A stretch of 64,000 nucleotides of DNA from NCBI RefSeq assembly GCF_038593855.1, contig NZ_CP151996.1, forward strand, positions 2,604,001 through 2,668,000, read 5' to 3'. A program made the position numbers and the translations under genes. The DNA comes from Lysinibacillus sp. FSL M8-0337. Its GTDB lineage: Bacteria; Bacillota; Bacilli; Bacillales_A; Planococcaceae. A model generated the notes under the pieces. It made no database searches and was not told the DNA's origin. It worked only from the letters and a program-made list of their open reading frames with translations. Below are positions 7,846 to 15,243 of this stretch, one piece after another. Numbering within the stretch: position 1 is the first letter of the stretch; each line of letters opens with the position of its first letter.

Positions 7846-8328
7846 TTATTGTTGAAGTTCCTGAACCGCTAATACAGCATCGTCAATAGAAGTCGTAATG
7901 ACACCGTTGCGCTTGATTAAACCGATAACAAATAAATTACGGTAAACAAATTGATTTTCAATGCCATCACGTATAAGCGCTTCTATTTTCATCATATTTT
8001 CTCGCCCTTGTTGACGGACGTCTGTAAATACCCCAACGATTGGGCGGTTCAACATTGAAAATGCACCAATTTCAGCCGCTACGCCAGAATCAATTTCTAC
8101 ACCATCTAACACAGCTACTAATACATCACTCATTTGTAGCATTGCTAAATCCGCTTCTGCAATGGCTAAACTATCCGCATAGGATGACTTATCATTAATC
8201 GCATCGTTCTCCTGTGGCACATATAATTCAATATCTGGTATCGCTTGTCGAATTGCCTTTGCTAATCTTTCATTTACTAAGCGATCTCCTAAAGAAAATA
8301 ACCCATTCGCTAAATATGCTTTCATCAT
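7846..8328 (-). CDS. Nucleoside 2-deoxyribosyltransferase family protein
   Basis: A 160-residue enzyme of the nucleoside 2-deoxyribosyltransferase fold, which cleaves or exchanges N-glycosidic bonds of deoxynucleosides. Family marks: KAYLANGLFSLGDRLVNERL at the N-terminus, YVPQENDAIND, MSDVLVAVLDG (substrate loop) and the signature GVEIDSGVAAEIGAFSML containing the catalytic Glu region. The next segment (RPIVGVFTDVRQQGREN) shapes the nucleoside pocket. It lies in the middle of a three-gene operon between a GNAT and a YbjQ protein, with gaps of 7 and 12 bases. The substrate preference cannot be read. Confidence 0.8.
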   Translation of the reverse strand: MMKAYLANGLFSLGDRLVNERLAKAIRQAIPDIELYVPQENDAINDKSSYADSLAIAEADLAMLQMSDVLVAVLDGVEIDSGVAAEIGAFSMLNRPIVGVFTDVRQQGRENMMKIEALIRDGIENQFVYRNLFVIGLIKRNGVITTSIDDAVLAVQELQQ

Positions 8329-8335
8329 ACATTCC

Positions 8336-8779
8336 TCAATTCAATAATTTTTCAAATACTATTTTATGTCGACCTTTATCATCAATAAAAGTCGATACAA
8401 TATCAAAACCATGGTGAATATTCGTGATAAGCATAGTTTTGCGCTTATTTCTACCGTATGTACGAACTTTACTAAAGCCAAGTTCTAGCACCTTCTCATG
8501 TTGCTGTCGCATCAATTGACTCGCAATGCCTTGACCTCGCATCTTTTCGTGAACACCGCCCAACCAACTATAAAAAACGCCATCAGAATGTGGATAACCT
8601 AATTTAAAACCTACTATCTCCTCTTTCTCCACGGCAAATAAACAAAGCAGGTCTTTTTTACTTTCAAGTTTTTCTAGGGTAAGTTGTGCACCTTCAAATA
8701 CATGTGCATGAATTTCTTGTAACTGTTTTACCCAATGATAAGGTACACCTTCAACTACAATGATTTGCACCTTTATCAC
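8336..8779 (-). CDS. GNAT N-acetyltransferase
   Basis: A 147-residue GNAT-fold enzyme. Motif A reads LGGVHEKMRGQGIASQLMRQ (about 74-93), the acetyl-CoA-binding R/Q-x-x-G-x-G/A loop, preceded by VGFKLGYPHSDGVFYSW. The C-terminal part (KRKTMLITNIHHGFDIVST) fits motif B. The substrate is unknown. It is the first gene of the operon with the deoxyribosyltransferase and YbjQ genes. The start is GTG 8779 or the in-frame GTG 8770; both sit near AGAGGGCGG. Confidence 0.8.
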   Translation of the reverse strand: MIKVQIIVVEGVPYHWVKQLQEIHAHVFEGAQLTLEKLESKKDLLCLFAVEKEEIVGFKLGYPHSDGVFYSWLGGVHEKMRGQGIASQLMRQQHEKVLELGFSKVRTYGRNKRKTMLITNIHHGFDIVSTFIDDKGRHKIVFEKLLN

Positions 8780-8866
8780 CCGCCCTCTTTTTACTCAATC
8801 ATTATATCAAAAAAATGTATTGCATGTATTCAATAGGGGCATACAACGTAATTAAATAAAGTGATT

Positions 8867-9415
8867 TTAACCATACAGCATTGCAGGTTGTCGTACATCT
8901 TGTAAATAATCTGCTAGTTTACCAGCAAAAACCTCTTCTAAATAAGGTAACTGTGCAATACAGTCGGGGGTCATTAACGCTGGATTTTGATAAATCTTCA
9001 GACCACCGATTTTTAAAAGGGTTGCCACAAACTGCGAACAAAAATAAGCGCGTTCTCTGCGTACTTCCTTTTGCATCATCACACCAAAAAGCCCAATAAA
9101 ATTATATTTGTAGCGATCTCGATTGCAATACATATAGTGTACAATTTTTTCCATCTCTAGATACTGATAATACGAAACACGACAACGGTAAATCACACAA
9201 TCCGCACATTCAAAAAGACCCGCTTCAGCATTTTCCCTTAAAAAACCGCCACTTAGAGGATTATTGAGCTGTCTTCTTCCAAAGCTGTACATATCAAAAA
9301 GTTCCTGGTCAAAGGCGATGGAAGCATGGTTCATCTCTTTTCCCGTATACATCCCTATTGCTTTCGATAATAAGGTCCCTGTTTTTGTCAATACTATGTA
9401 AATGGTATATACCAT
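8867..9415 (-). CDS. Permuted papain-like (NlpC/P60-superfamily) hydrolase
   Basis: A 182-residue protein with the circularly permuted papain-like order: the His motif first (MNHASIAFDQELFDMYSFGR, about 29-48) and the Cys motif later (AYFCSQFVATLLKIGGLKIY, about 122-141). Similar Bacillus proteins are annotated as YiiX/YebB-like cysteine amidases or lipases; the substrate is not known. No signal peptide is seen, so it is probably cytoplasmic. The sequence NPLSGGFLREN between the two motifs is also family-like. Start ATG 9415 follows AGGTGACGAA. It is transcribed separately from the operon downstream. Confidence 0.75.
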   Translation of the reverse strand: MVYTIYIVLTKTGTLLSKAIGMYTGKEMNHASIAFDQELFDMYSFGRRQLNNPLSGGFLRENAEAGLFECADCVIYRCRVSYYQYLEMEKIVHYMYCNRDRYKYNFIGLFGVMMQKEVRRERAYFCSQFVATLLKIGGLKIYQNPALMTPDCIAQLPYLEEVFAGKLADYLQDVRQPAMLYG

Positions 9416-9855
9416 TTCGTCACCTACTTCAATATTGTTCTATTAATACCAATACGTTTTAATTCTTCAAATGGTTTCGTAATTTCCTTATTTTTATAGT
9501 ATAGAAAATAAATCTTAATTTTTACTTAAGCTGAAACTTAAGATTTCCTTAATTTTTAATAAGATGTAGTTGAATTGTGAAAATACTAGATTGGATTCTA
9601 TTAATGGTTAAACACTAGTATTTTTTCGCTACCTTTATTTATATGTTTATACTTGTATTGTTATGTAGAAGACAAATGCGTATTCATAAATTTTTACTTG
9701 GACACTGACTGAAAAATAGGAATTGTAAAAACTGTATTTTAATGTAATCGTTTAAAGTAGCTTATTTCTTCATTAATTATCAGAAATATATTATAATTTT
9801 TTTATAGACTAGTATAAATCCAAGCCCAAAAAATAAAAAAGGAAGTGAGGTACAT
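9416..9855. other. Intergenic region with an orphan terminator-like hairpin
   Basis: No gene found. The plus strand has a stem AAAATACTAG/CTAGTATTTT (9580-9589 with 9615-9624) followed by TT. No plus-strand gene lies upstream, so the hairpin could end a small RNA or be chance. A short palindromic CTTAAG pair lies near 9527-9543. Confidence 0.4.
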
Positions 9856-9996
9856 ATGAATTGGGTAAAAGTAGCAGTCGCAATTATAGTCATCATAATA
9901 ATCGTAAATGTATTAAACTTATTTATCTGGTTTAATCTAAAATCTCAAGTAAATTCTGAAAAGGAGGTTATAATTGAAATACAAAATAATCATTGA
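9856..9996 (+). CDS. Small single-pass membrane protein, 46 residues
   Basis: Starting at ATG 9856, six bases after GGAAGTGAGG, the frame encodes a 46-residue peptide: MNWVK, then a hydrophobic helix (VAVAIIVIIIIVNVLNLFIW, about 6-25), then a charged tail of about 20 residues ending QNNH. The composition and ribosome site support a real membrane micropeptide. I do not recognise the family. A second strong Shine-Dalgarno (AAGGAGG at 9961-9967) lies inside the gene and precedes a 13-codon TTG frame (9974-10015). Confidence 0.6.
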   Translation: MNWVKVAVAIIVIIIIVNVLNLFIWFNLKSQVNSEKEVIIEIQNNH

Positions 9997-10138
9997 TTAC
10001 TGTATAAAAATTTAAAACCCTTAATTTTATTTTGATACTTAGCTCTTTCATAGGCGTTTTGCTTAAAGCACCAACATCTATAGTCATAATCTGTGATATT
10101 GACGATCATGTACTTACATGAAGGAAGGATGTATTGTT

Positions 10139-10774
10139 TTGCCCATCGACTACACATCTCCATCCACGCAGTTTACGTTTGATGTAAATACAAGCCCCCT
10201 ATTTAAAAAGGATAATCAAAACTACATCAACATTCTTGGTACTGCCCAATTAAATACATTAGAAAATGTGTCATTGCTTGATATATTTCTAAGTACCAAT
10301 AATGTTGTAGAACCGCATTATCATCAAAATGCAGGAGAGCTTGTTTATTGTATTTCAGGTGCTGCTACCGTTTCTCTTTTAAATCCTTTTACAAAACAAA
10401 TTCAAAATTACCCAATAAAATCTGGACAGGTAGCAAATATTCCACAGGGGTGGTGGCATTATATTGTCGCGAATGCAGACAACACGCATATACTCGCTAT
10501 TTTTGATGCCCCTACACCAGAAGTTATTTTAGGTTCTGATATTTTGAAATTTACACCAACAGCAATTATGGCGCATACGTATTGCTTAGATGAAAATGTA
10601 TGGAAACAAACGATTGCGCCTGTTGTTCCTACGACTTATATCGGTCCTTCAAAAGAATGCAACCAATCCATTCCAACTCCCTCTAGCTCACCAAATTTTA
10701 TGCAACTGTATCCGCCTTACAACCTAAATCTTTACCATTATCCCTACATGCATCAAAATGGTTACTCGTATTAA
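10139..10774 (+). CDS. Cupin-domain protein
   Basis: A 211-residue protein with a single cupin barrel (about 15-150). Cupin motif 1 is EPHYHQNAGELVYCISGAAT, giving the H-x-H and Glu metal ligands; motif 2 is VANIPQGWWHYIVANAD, giving the last His. This is the arrangement of oxalate-decarboxylase-like and spore-associated cupins. The tail is rich in Pro, Tyr, Asn and Ser (LYPPYNLNLYHYPYMHQNGY), as in some coat or surface proteins. TTG 10139 is chosen because GGAAGGA lies eight bases upstream, while ATG 10118 has no ribosome site. Enzyme activity is not predictable. Confidence 0.8.
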   Translation: MPIDYTSPSTQFTFDVNTSPLFKKDNQNYINILGTAQLNTLENVSLLDIFLSTNNVVEPHYHQNAGELVYCISGAATVSLLNPFTKQIQNYPIKSGQVANIPQGWWHYIVANADNTHILAIFDAPTPEVILGSDILKFTPTAIMAHTYCLDENVWKQTIAPVVPTTYIGPSKECNQSIPTPSSSPNFMQLYPPYNLNLYHYPYMHQNGYSY

Positions 10775-10874
10775 TGCCATGAAGTCTATTAGTTTTCGTT
10801 GCAAAAATGCATAAAACATTTCAGAATGGAAAGTCTAACTATTATTCATCATGCATGAAAGAGGTGTATATAAA

Positions 10875-11159
10875 ATGGGCTTTCCTATTATCCATACAAA
10901 TTTTTGGGATGCTGTGATTGCCGTACCGGTTGTCATGATCCTGACACAAGCAATTAAAGTTTTTTTCCCTATTCAACCTAAATATGTCCCAGCAATCGCT
11001 CTGGCGCTAGGGTTAATGATTTCTATTTTTATTAGCCATAAACATAATTTTTTAGCTGGAGTATTTATGGGCTTTTTTTATGGATACGCAGCCATTGGTA
11101 ACTATGCGTCCTTAAAGACCACGATTAGGAGCTTTAAAAATAAAACAACAAAAAAATGA
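10875..11159 (+). CDS. Small membrane protein, three predicted helices
   Basis: A 94-residue protein with three hydrophobic stretches (AVIAVPVVMILTQAIKVFF, VPAIALALGLMISIFI, FLAGVFMGFFYGYAAIG) and a basic C-terminus rich in Lys. The size, three short helices and charged tail recall holins, but there are no phage genes around, so this is only resemblance. ATG 10875 sits eight bases after GAAAGAGGTG; the longer ATG frame from 10851 lacks a ribosome site. It follows the cupin gene by 100 bases on the same strand. Confidence 0.6.
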   Translation: MGFPIIHTNFWDAVIAVPVVMILTQAIKVFFPIQPKYVPAIALALGLMISIFISHKHNFLAGVFMGFFYGYAAIGNYASLKTTIRSFKNKTTKK

Positions 11160-11172
11160 GGATAGATAAAGA

Positions 11173-11253
11173 ATGCTTCGTGACAAGACTTCAGTTGAAG
11201 AGCAAAATAGTGGAAATGCAGAAGTAAAGTGGCGAAGCCTTCAAAACAAATAA
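11173..11253 (+). CDS. Possible 26-residue peptide
   Basis: A short frame MLRDKTSVEEQNSGNAEVKW... starts 13 bases after the previous gene and ends at TAA 11253. The only upstream site is a weak GAGGATAGATAAAGA. The codon content is not unusual, but length and ribosome site are too poor for a firm call. Confidence 0.2.
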   Translation: MLRDKTSVEEQNSGNAEVKWRSLQNK

Positions 11254-11391
11254 TTGTACATATGTTTTGCTAGATGACACACATAATATTTTTGATAATG
11301 ACTATTTTTCCTATAAATGTATAAAAAATAACGAATACTCCCATCCTAATCTCACATTCAACAACTATAAAATGAGTTAGGACGTGCCATA

Positions 11392-11877
11392 ATGAAAATG
11401 TCAAAGCGAAATATAGACGCTCTACGTTTTAAGGAAGTGTTTGTAATTTGGAAACAACTTGGGGTCAATAATGGCTATATAGCAACCAATCATCTCTTTT
11501 TCAAACATGCAGTGAATCGAGAGTTAAAAGTCATTATTTTGGAGTTTATACAATTTTTAAAAGAGGAAAATAAACAATTAGAGAAGCTATTAAAAGAAAA
11601 TGGCGTTCTTGCCCCACCACTATCAATTGACCAAGGAAATTTACAAATTGCTAAGATTCGAGGCAAGACAGCCGTAAATGATTGCGAAATTAGCGCCATC
11701 CTATCAATGAATATTGCTTCGTCGTTAATTTCAGTCAGTCAAGCGATGGACATGTCTATCGAGCATACGCTCTCTACAAAATATCAAGTCTTTCATATGA
11801 AGTATGCCAATCTCGGCGCAAAGTTAATTGCACTTAGTCACAAAAAACGTTGGTTACTTGCTCCTTCTACAATGTAA
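11392..11877 (+). CDS. DUF3231 family protein
   Basis: A 161-residue all-helical protein of the DUF3231 family (relatives of CotF-like coat proteins), here with one repeat rather than the usual two. Marks are FFKHAVNRELKVIILEFIQF, then LEKLLKENGVLAPPLSIDQG, then the conserved core NDCEISAILSMNIASSLISV and SQAMDMSIEHTLSTKYQVFH, and the closing KKRWLLAPS. A sporulation or coat role is inferred from the family. Start ATG 11392 follows TAGGA at nine bases. The hairpin at 11898-11932 follows. Confidence 0.8.
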   Translation: MKMSKRNIDALRFKEVFVIWKQLGVNNGYIATNHLFFKHAVNRELKVIILEFIQFLKEENKQLEKLLKENGVLAPPLSIDQGNLQIAKIRGKTAVNDCEISAILSMNIASSLISVSQAMDMSIEHTLSTKYQVFHMKYANLGAKLIALSHKKRWLLAPSTM

Positions 11878-11897
11878 AACGAGGACTAAAGCAATTG

Positions 11898-11932
11898 TTT
11901 AGGTCGTCCCGTACATGACAAGACGACCTAAA
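11898..11932. terminator. Bidirectional hairpin between convergent genes
   Basis: An 11-bp stem TTTAGGTCGTC/GACGACCTAAA lies between the convergent genes ending at 11877 and 11936. Confidence 0.55.
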
Positions 11933-11935
11933 CGG

Positions 11936-12229
11936 CTATTCACTTAACTGTTTTTCTCTGTTTGTCACTAACAAATAATCCAGCGCACTCATTCTAGTTA
12001 ACTTATGTGTAAATTTAATAGCATCAGCTTGTGAATCAAATATAAAATTTTCGAGTTCGTCTGTTGGTATATATTGATCAGCGATTTTTCGTTTCAGTTT
12101 TCGTACAGATAAAATGTGTGAATCTTCTTCATATAAAATAATGGCACCAACGTTCCGATAAAGCGTGTGATCAATCGTTGCGACAACTTTCACATTCAAT
12201 CCTTCAAACTCCGTTAAATCTACCTGCAT
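11936..12229 (-). CDS. Hypothetical protein, 97 residues
   Basis: A small soluble protein of mixed alpha/beta character: VKVVATIDHTLYRNVGAIIL, then ILSVRKLKRKIADQYIPTDE, then FDSQADAIKFTHKLTRMSAL. I do not recognise the family. GGAGG lies 11 bases before ATG 12229, which supports translation. It lies downstream of the purine-pump gene region but is read from its own upstream gap of about 95 bases on the same strand, so co-transcription with the pump is possible. Confidence 0.6.
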   Translation of the reverse strand: MQVDLTEFEGLNVKVVATIDHTLYRNVGAIILYEEDSHILSVRKLKRKIADQYIPTDELENFIFDSQADAIKFTHKLTRMSALDYLLVTNREKQLSE

Positions 12230-12324
12230 TTATTTACCAGCCTCCCTCTCTTCTCTTACATTCGATTTTCAATAATCATAGTCCTGCTTTATTTCATAAT
12301 TTACGTTTATCATGCATGGATATT

Positions 12325-13485
12325 TTATAAGTTGCCATTTGCAAGCGGTGCTCTCTTTAAAGAAAAAATGGCACACCCTAACGCAGCTAACACTAAAATA
12401 GCACCGAAGCTTGCTAAATGCATGACCGAGCCTGTAACCGTAAACATAGCCCCACCAACTGCTGAGCCTATTGAAATCCCTATTTGTAGGGCGGCAGTAT
12501 TTAAGCTTTGTTGAATATCCGATGTTTTCGGATCTGTTTGAATCAAATAATTTTGTAACGGTGGTGTAAGTGCCCAACTAAGCGCTCCCCACAACACTGT
12601 CACGACTAAAAATAACGGAAAAGCGACAATCGTATACGGAATACTGAACAGCACGATGGCAAATGTTGCAATAATTATAACGATTGATTTGCCCGTACCA
12701 ATTTGGTCACTTAACCAACCACCAATTGCATTTCCGCTTACTGAAGCAAGACCGAATACTAAATAACAAATACTGATCCAAGAAGAGCTTAAATTAAAAG
12801 CTTCAACTAAAAATGGCGTAAAGTAGGCATAAAGCATATAATGCCCCGCCAACATAAACAGTGTTGTTAAATGCGCACTCGCTATTTTCCAATTAGCTAA
12901 TGACTTGATTTGAGCTTTTAATGGCACCACTTCAACAACTGGCATTTTTTCTAAAATCATAAATATTAGAATCATGGATACAGATGACAGCATTGCAATC
13001 CCTAAAAAAACAGCACGCCAACCGAATGCTTCGGTAATAAAAATGCCCATCGGTACACCGATGACTAATGCCGAACTGACGCCGACAAAAATAAGCCCTA
13101 ACGCTTTGGCACGATGTCTTGGCTCTACTATTTTTGTTGTAATTGTTAAAGACAACACAATAACCAATGCTGTACTCATTGCTGTGATGATTCTTGCCAT
13201 CATCACAATGGCAAAGGTCGGGCTAAAATAGGTCATGACATTCCCCAATGTGAATAAAAACAATGAAATAAGATAAAGCTGCTTCCTTTCCACTTTCGCA
13301 GTTAACGATAAAAGGACAGGCGCTGAAATAGCATATACTAGTGCAAAAATGGTAATTAATTGTCCTGATGTTGCAACTGAAACGTTCAAATCATCTGCGA
13401 TATATGGCAAAATACCGCCTACAATTAGCTCTACCAATCCAACTGCAAAAGTAGTAGCAGCCAATATAAATACTCTCCAATTCAT
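12325..13485 (-). CDS. pbuE: MFS efflux pump, PbuE-like (purine base/nucleoside efflux)
   Basis: A 386-residue 12-helix major facilitator of the DHA1 drug/solute proton antiporter group. The N-terminal half holds VGLVELIVGGILPYIADDLN and the antiporter motif C-like GLIFVGVSSALVIGVPMGIF. In B. subtilis, PbuE exports adenine and hypoxanthine and is switched on by a purine riboswitch. Here a purine riboswitch with a nearly identical architecture lies directly upstream, and length (386 versus about 388) matches. That context is the main reason for the PbuE call; sequence alone would give only arabinose-efflux-like MFS. ATG 13485 follows AGAAAGGTGATTCC. Confidence 0.8.
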   Translation of the reverse strand: MNWRVFILAATTFAVGLVELIVGGILPYIADDLNVSVATSGQLITIFALVYAISAPVLLSLTAKVERKQLYLISLFLFTLGNVMTYFSPTFAIVMMARIITAMSTALVIVLSLTITTKIVEPRHRAKALGLIFVGVSSALVIGVPMGIFITEAFGWRAVFLGIAMLSSVSMILIFMILEKMPVVEVVPLKAQIKSLANWKIASAHLTTLFMLAGHYMLYAYFTPFLVEAFNLSSSWISICYLVFGLASVSGNAIGGWLSDQIGTGKSIVIIIATFAIVLFSIPYTIVAFPLFLVVTVLWGALSWALTPPLQNYLIQTDPKTSDIQQSLNTAALQIGISIGSAVGGAMFTVTGSVMHLASFGAILVLAALGCAIFSLKRAPLANGNL

Positions 13486-13522
13486 GGAATCACCTTTCTG
13501 TTACACTCCCATTTTGTAGCAG

Positions 13523-13628
13523 CATAAAAAAATCCTGACTACAAAATGCAAGCAAATTTTTGTAGTCAGGATTTTTATGGTTCCTGGTAGAGACCCTCAA
13601 TCCATATTATTGAGGTTATACAGATCAT
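13523..13628 (-). promoter_or_regulatory. Purine riboswitch (guanine-type C74) with terminator
   Basis: On the minus strand the aptamer runs from about 13626 to 13557 and shows all conserved purine-riboswitch blocks: TATAAC, ATATGG, GGTCTCTACC, CCATAAAA and CCTGACTA. P2 pairs CCTCAAT with ATTGAGG, and P3 pairs AGGA with TCCT. The residue equal to position 74 is C (GACTA), which specifies guanine-like ligands; adenine aptamers have T there (GATTA). The 3' part of the aptamer also forms the 5' arm of a terminator (ATCCTGACTACAAAA with 13557-13576, then seven T). Ligand binding should therefore prevent termination: an ON switch, as in B. subtilis pbuE. Confidence 0.92.
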
Positions 13629-13643
13629 TATTTTACTTTAGCT

Positions 13644-13672
13644 ATATTAGCATATGGATTTTTGCGTTACAA
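13644..13672 (-). promoter_or_regulatory. Sigma-A promoter of the riboswitch-pump unit
   Basis: Minus strand: -35 TTGTAA (13667-13672), 17-base spacer, -10 TAATAT (13644-13649). The -10 lies 18 bases before the aptamer 5' arm, the expected distance for a riboswitch leader. Confidence 0.65.
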
Positions 13673-13820
13673 CATTTTTCTATCACTCTATTTGCTAACA
13701 CCCGCAGTACTTTACATAAGCTCAATTTATTTTTATATATTTTTTTAGCTTTTTGCTAATATTTTTTATCATTCGACCATACATAGTAATAGACATGAAA
13801 TATAGCAATGGGGTGATTGT

Positions 13821-14018
13821 TTGCGGATATTTGGATTAGTATGCTATTTTTTAATGCTATTTTATGGCGCGGAATTAGTAGTAGAAGAGCTCTCAATCGA
13901 TCAACCAACATCTAGCTTAGAAAAGAGTCAACATCCACTAAAAGAAACTGTTGAAGATTCAACAGTTTGCGTTTACTACCCTTCTTATAAAGTGTGTAAA
14001 GCATTATCAGCAAAATAA
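13821..14018 (+). CDS. Small secreted or membrane-anchored protein, 65 residues
   Basis: A 65-residue peptide with a hydrophobic N-terminus (IFGLVCYFLMLFYGAELVV, about 3-21) and a polar tail with two late cysteines (TVCVYYPSYKVCKAL). The start is TTG 13821, about eight bases after GGGGTGA. The tail with C-x10-C could form a disulfide after export. I do not recognise it. It is convergent with the signal peptidase gene and ends just before a shared terminator. Confidence 0.5.
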   Translation: MRIFGLVCYFLMLFYGAELVVEELSIDQPTSSLEKSQHPLKETVEDSTVCVYYPSYKVCKALSAK

Positions 14019-14019
14019 A

Positions 14020-14061
14020 GAAAATAAGGAGGCATGCCCATTTCCAATGAGCTGCCCCCTT
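14020..14061 (-). terminator. Terminator after the signal peptidase gene
   Basis: A 9-bp stem (14026-14034 with 14053-14061, one G-U pair) followed on the minus strand by TTATTTT, 21 bases after the lepB stop. Confidence 0.55.
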
Positions 14062-14082
14062 TTGAATTTTTATCGTTGGTCT

Positions 14083-14640
14083 CTATTCAATGCCAATGTG
14101 AAAATGCTTAAATGGATAAAGAGTCAATTTCGCTTCTCCATAAATAGCATCTTTTGCAATTAAGCCGTAATGGCGACTATCATAACTTTTCAAACGGTTA
14201 TCACCCATGACAAAGTATTTACCTTCTGGCACCTTTTTCTCATTCGTTAAACCTTCTAATGTGAAATTCTCAGTAATGCGTAGTTGACTCGGATCATCAG
14301 TTTGACGATTTACATAATCTTCTTTATAGGCCTTTCCATTTACATACAATACATCATCGATCATTTCGACTGTATCCCCTGGAAGCCCTATCACACGCTT
14401 AATATATAATTCATCCTCAGTCGGAGATTGAAAGACAATTTGGTCAAAGCGTTCAATTTTACTTGTTTTACTTACAATAATAATGTCCTTATCCTCATAT
14501 GTCGGATACATAGAAGCACCTTGTACTTTTATCGGTGCAAATAAAAATTGCTTACAGCCTAAGACGACGATTGCTGTCACGACAATAATTTTAATGTAGG
14601 ATAGAATTTCTTTTTTCATATTCGTTTTTTCTGCTTGCAT
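14083..14640 (-). CDS. lepB: Signal peptidase I
   Basis: Membrane-bound Ser/Lys protease that removes signal peptides from exported proteins. The 185-residue protein has one N-terminal membrane helix (IIVVTAIVVLGCKQFLFAPI, about 14-33), then the catalytic Ser in VQGASMYPTYEDKDIIIVSK, the catalytic Lys in YIKRVIGLPGDTVEM, and the box MGDNRLKSYDSRHYGLI. Length and single anchor are those of Gram-positive Sip proteins. ATG 14640 is preferred over 14646 because GGGG then lies seven bases upstream. It is transcribed alone. Confidence 0.95.
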   Translation of the reverse strand: MQAEKTNMKKEILSYIKIIVVTAIVVLGCKQFLFAPIKVQGASMYPTYEDKDIIIVSKTSKIERFDQIVFQSPTEDELYIKRVIGLPGDTVEMIDDVLYVNGKAYKEDYVNRQTDDPSQLRITENFTLEGLTNEKKVPEGKYFVMGDNRLKSYDSRHYGLIAKDAIYGEAKLTLYPFKHFHIGIE

Positions 14641-14732
14641 GCTCATTCCCCGATACTTTTTTATTTAATAGTATAGCATTTACTAGTGTCTATTGACGAA
14701 TAAAAACACAAAATGTTTCCATACCATGAAAA

Positions 14733-14761
14733 AAAGACATAAGCTCAGTCGCTTGTGTCTT
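14733..14761 (-). terminator. Terminator of the 31-codon gene
   Basis: An 11-bp stem (14734-14744 with 14751-14761) and a seven-T run on the minus strand, 39 bases after the stop of the small gene at 14800-14895. Confidence 0.75.
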
Positions 14762-14799
14762 GGAAAATATATTCTATTTATGTATAGCAACTAGTTGCT

Positions 14800-14895
14800 T
14801 TATGTAGTAGAGTGATGTTGCTCGTTAAATAAATCAACTGCTAATACAATCCCAACAGGCAACGCGATCGCTAACAATATTGTACCAATCATCAT
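14800..14895 (-). CDS. 31-residue membrane micropeptide
   Basis: Minus-strand frame MMIGTILLAIALPVGIVLAV followed by DLFNEQHHSTT. It is one membrane helix with a short polar, His-containing tail. GGGAG lies about nine bases before ATG 14895, and a strong terminator follows at 14733-14761, so the unit looks like a complete monocistronic gene. No family recognised. It is too short for most gene finders. Confidence 0.6.
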   Translation of the reverse strand: MMIGTILLAIALPVGIVLAVDLFNEQHHSTT

Positions 14896-15243
14896 CACAA
14901 TCACTCCCTCAACCATTTCTTATAAAAAATTATACACTAAATTTTCAGATATTTCAAACGAAATAAAAAACTGCTAGCACGTTTTATAACGAAAAAAATC
15001 ATTCAACTAGGCATGCATCCTACCTGAATGATTTTTTTGTATTACATAAAAATTTTAAAACATAATAGTTGTAGCTGTTGCATCATGAATTTAACTGGAC
15101 TTTTTTGTACTTTCCGTTTAGGTACATAGCTTTGCATGCAATTATTTAATGCTGTATACCTAAGCACCTGGGTCCTCCCATTCATTCATCTCGCTCCCTT
15201 CGCAAACATATTTTTACAACTATTGTAGCCAAATGATCGTGCG
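14896..15243. other. Intergenic region with one terminator
   Basis: Apart from the hairpin at 14992-15038 I see no gene or recognisable RNA in this stretch. Confidence 0.5.
14992..15038. terminator. Bidirectional terminator
   Basis: A long stem (AAAAAAATCATTCA with TGAATGATTTTTTT) around an 18-base loop, with A/T runs on both sides. It probably ends the LCP transcript read from 16182. Confidence 0.65.

Noticed and set aside
10851..11159. Three-helix small protein as a phage holin
   Set aside because: Size and topology fit, but no endolysin or other phage gene lies nearby; kept as an unnamed membrane protein.
13577..13759. Plus-strand 60-residue open frame
   Set aside because: It runs antisense through the purine riboswitch and its promoter; it has no ribosome site.
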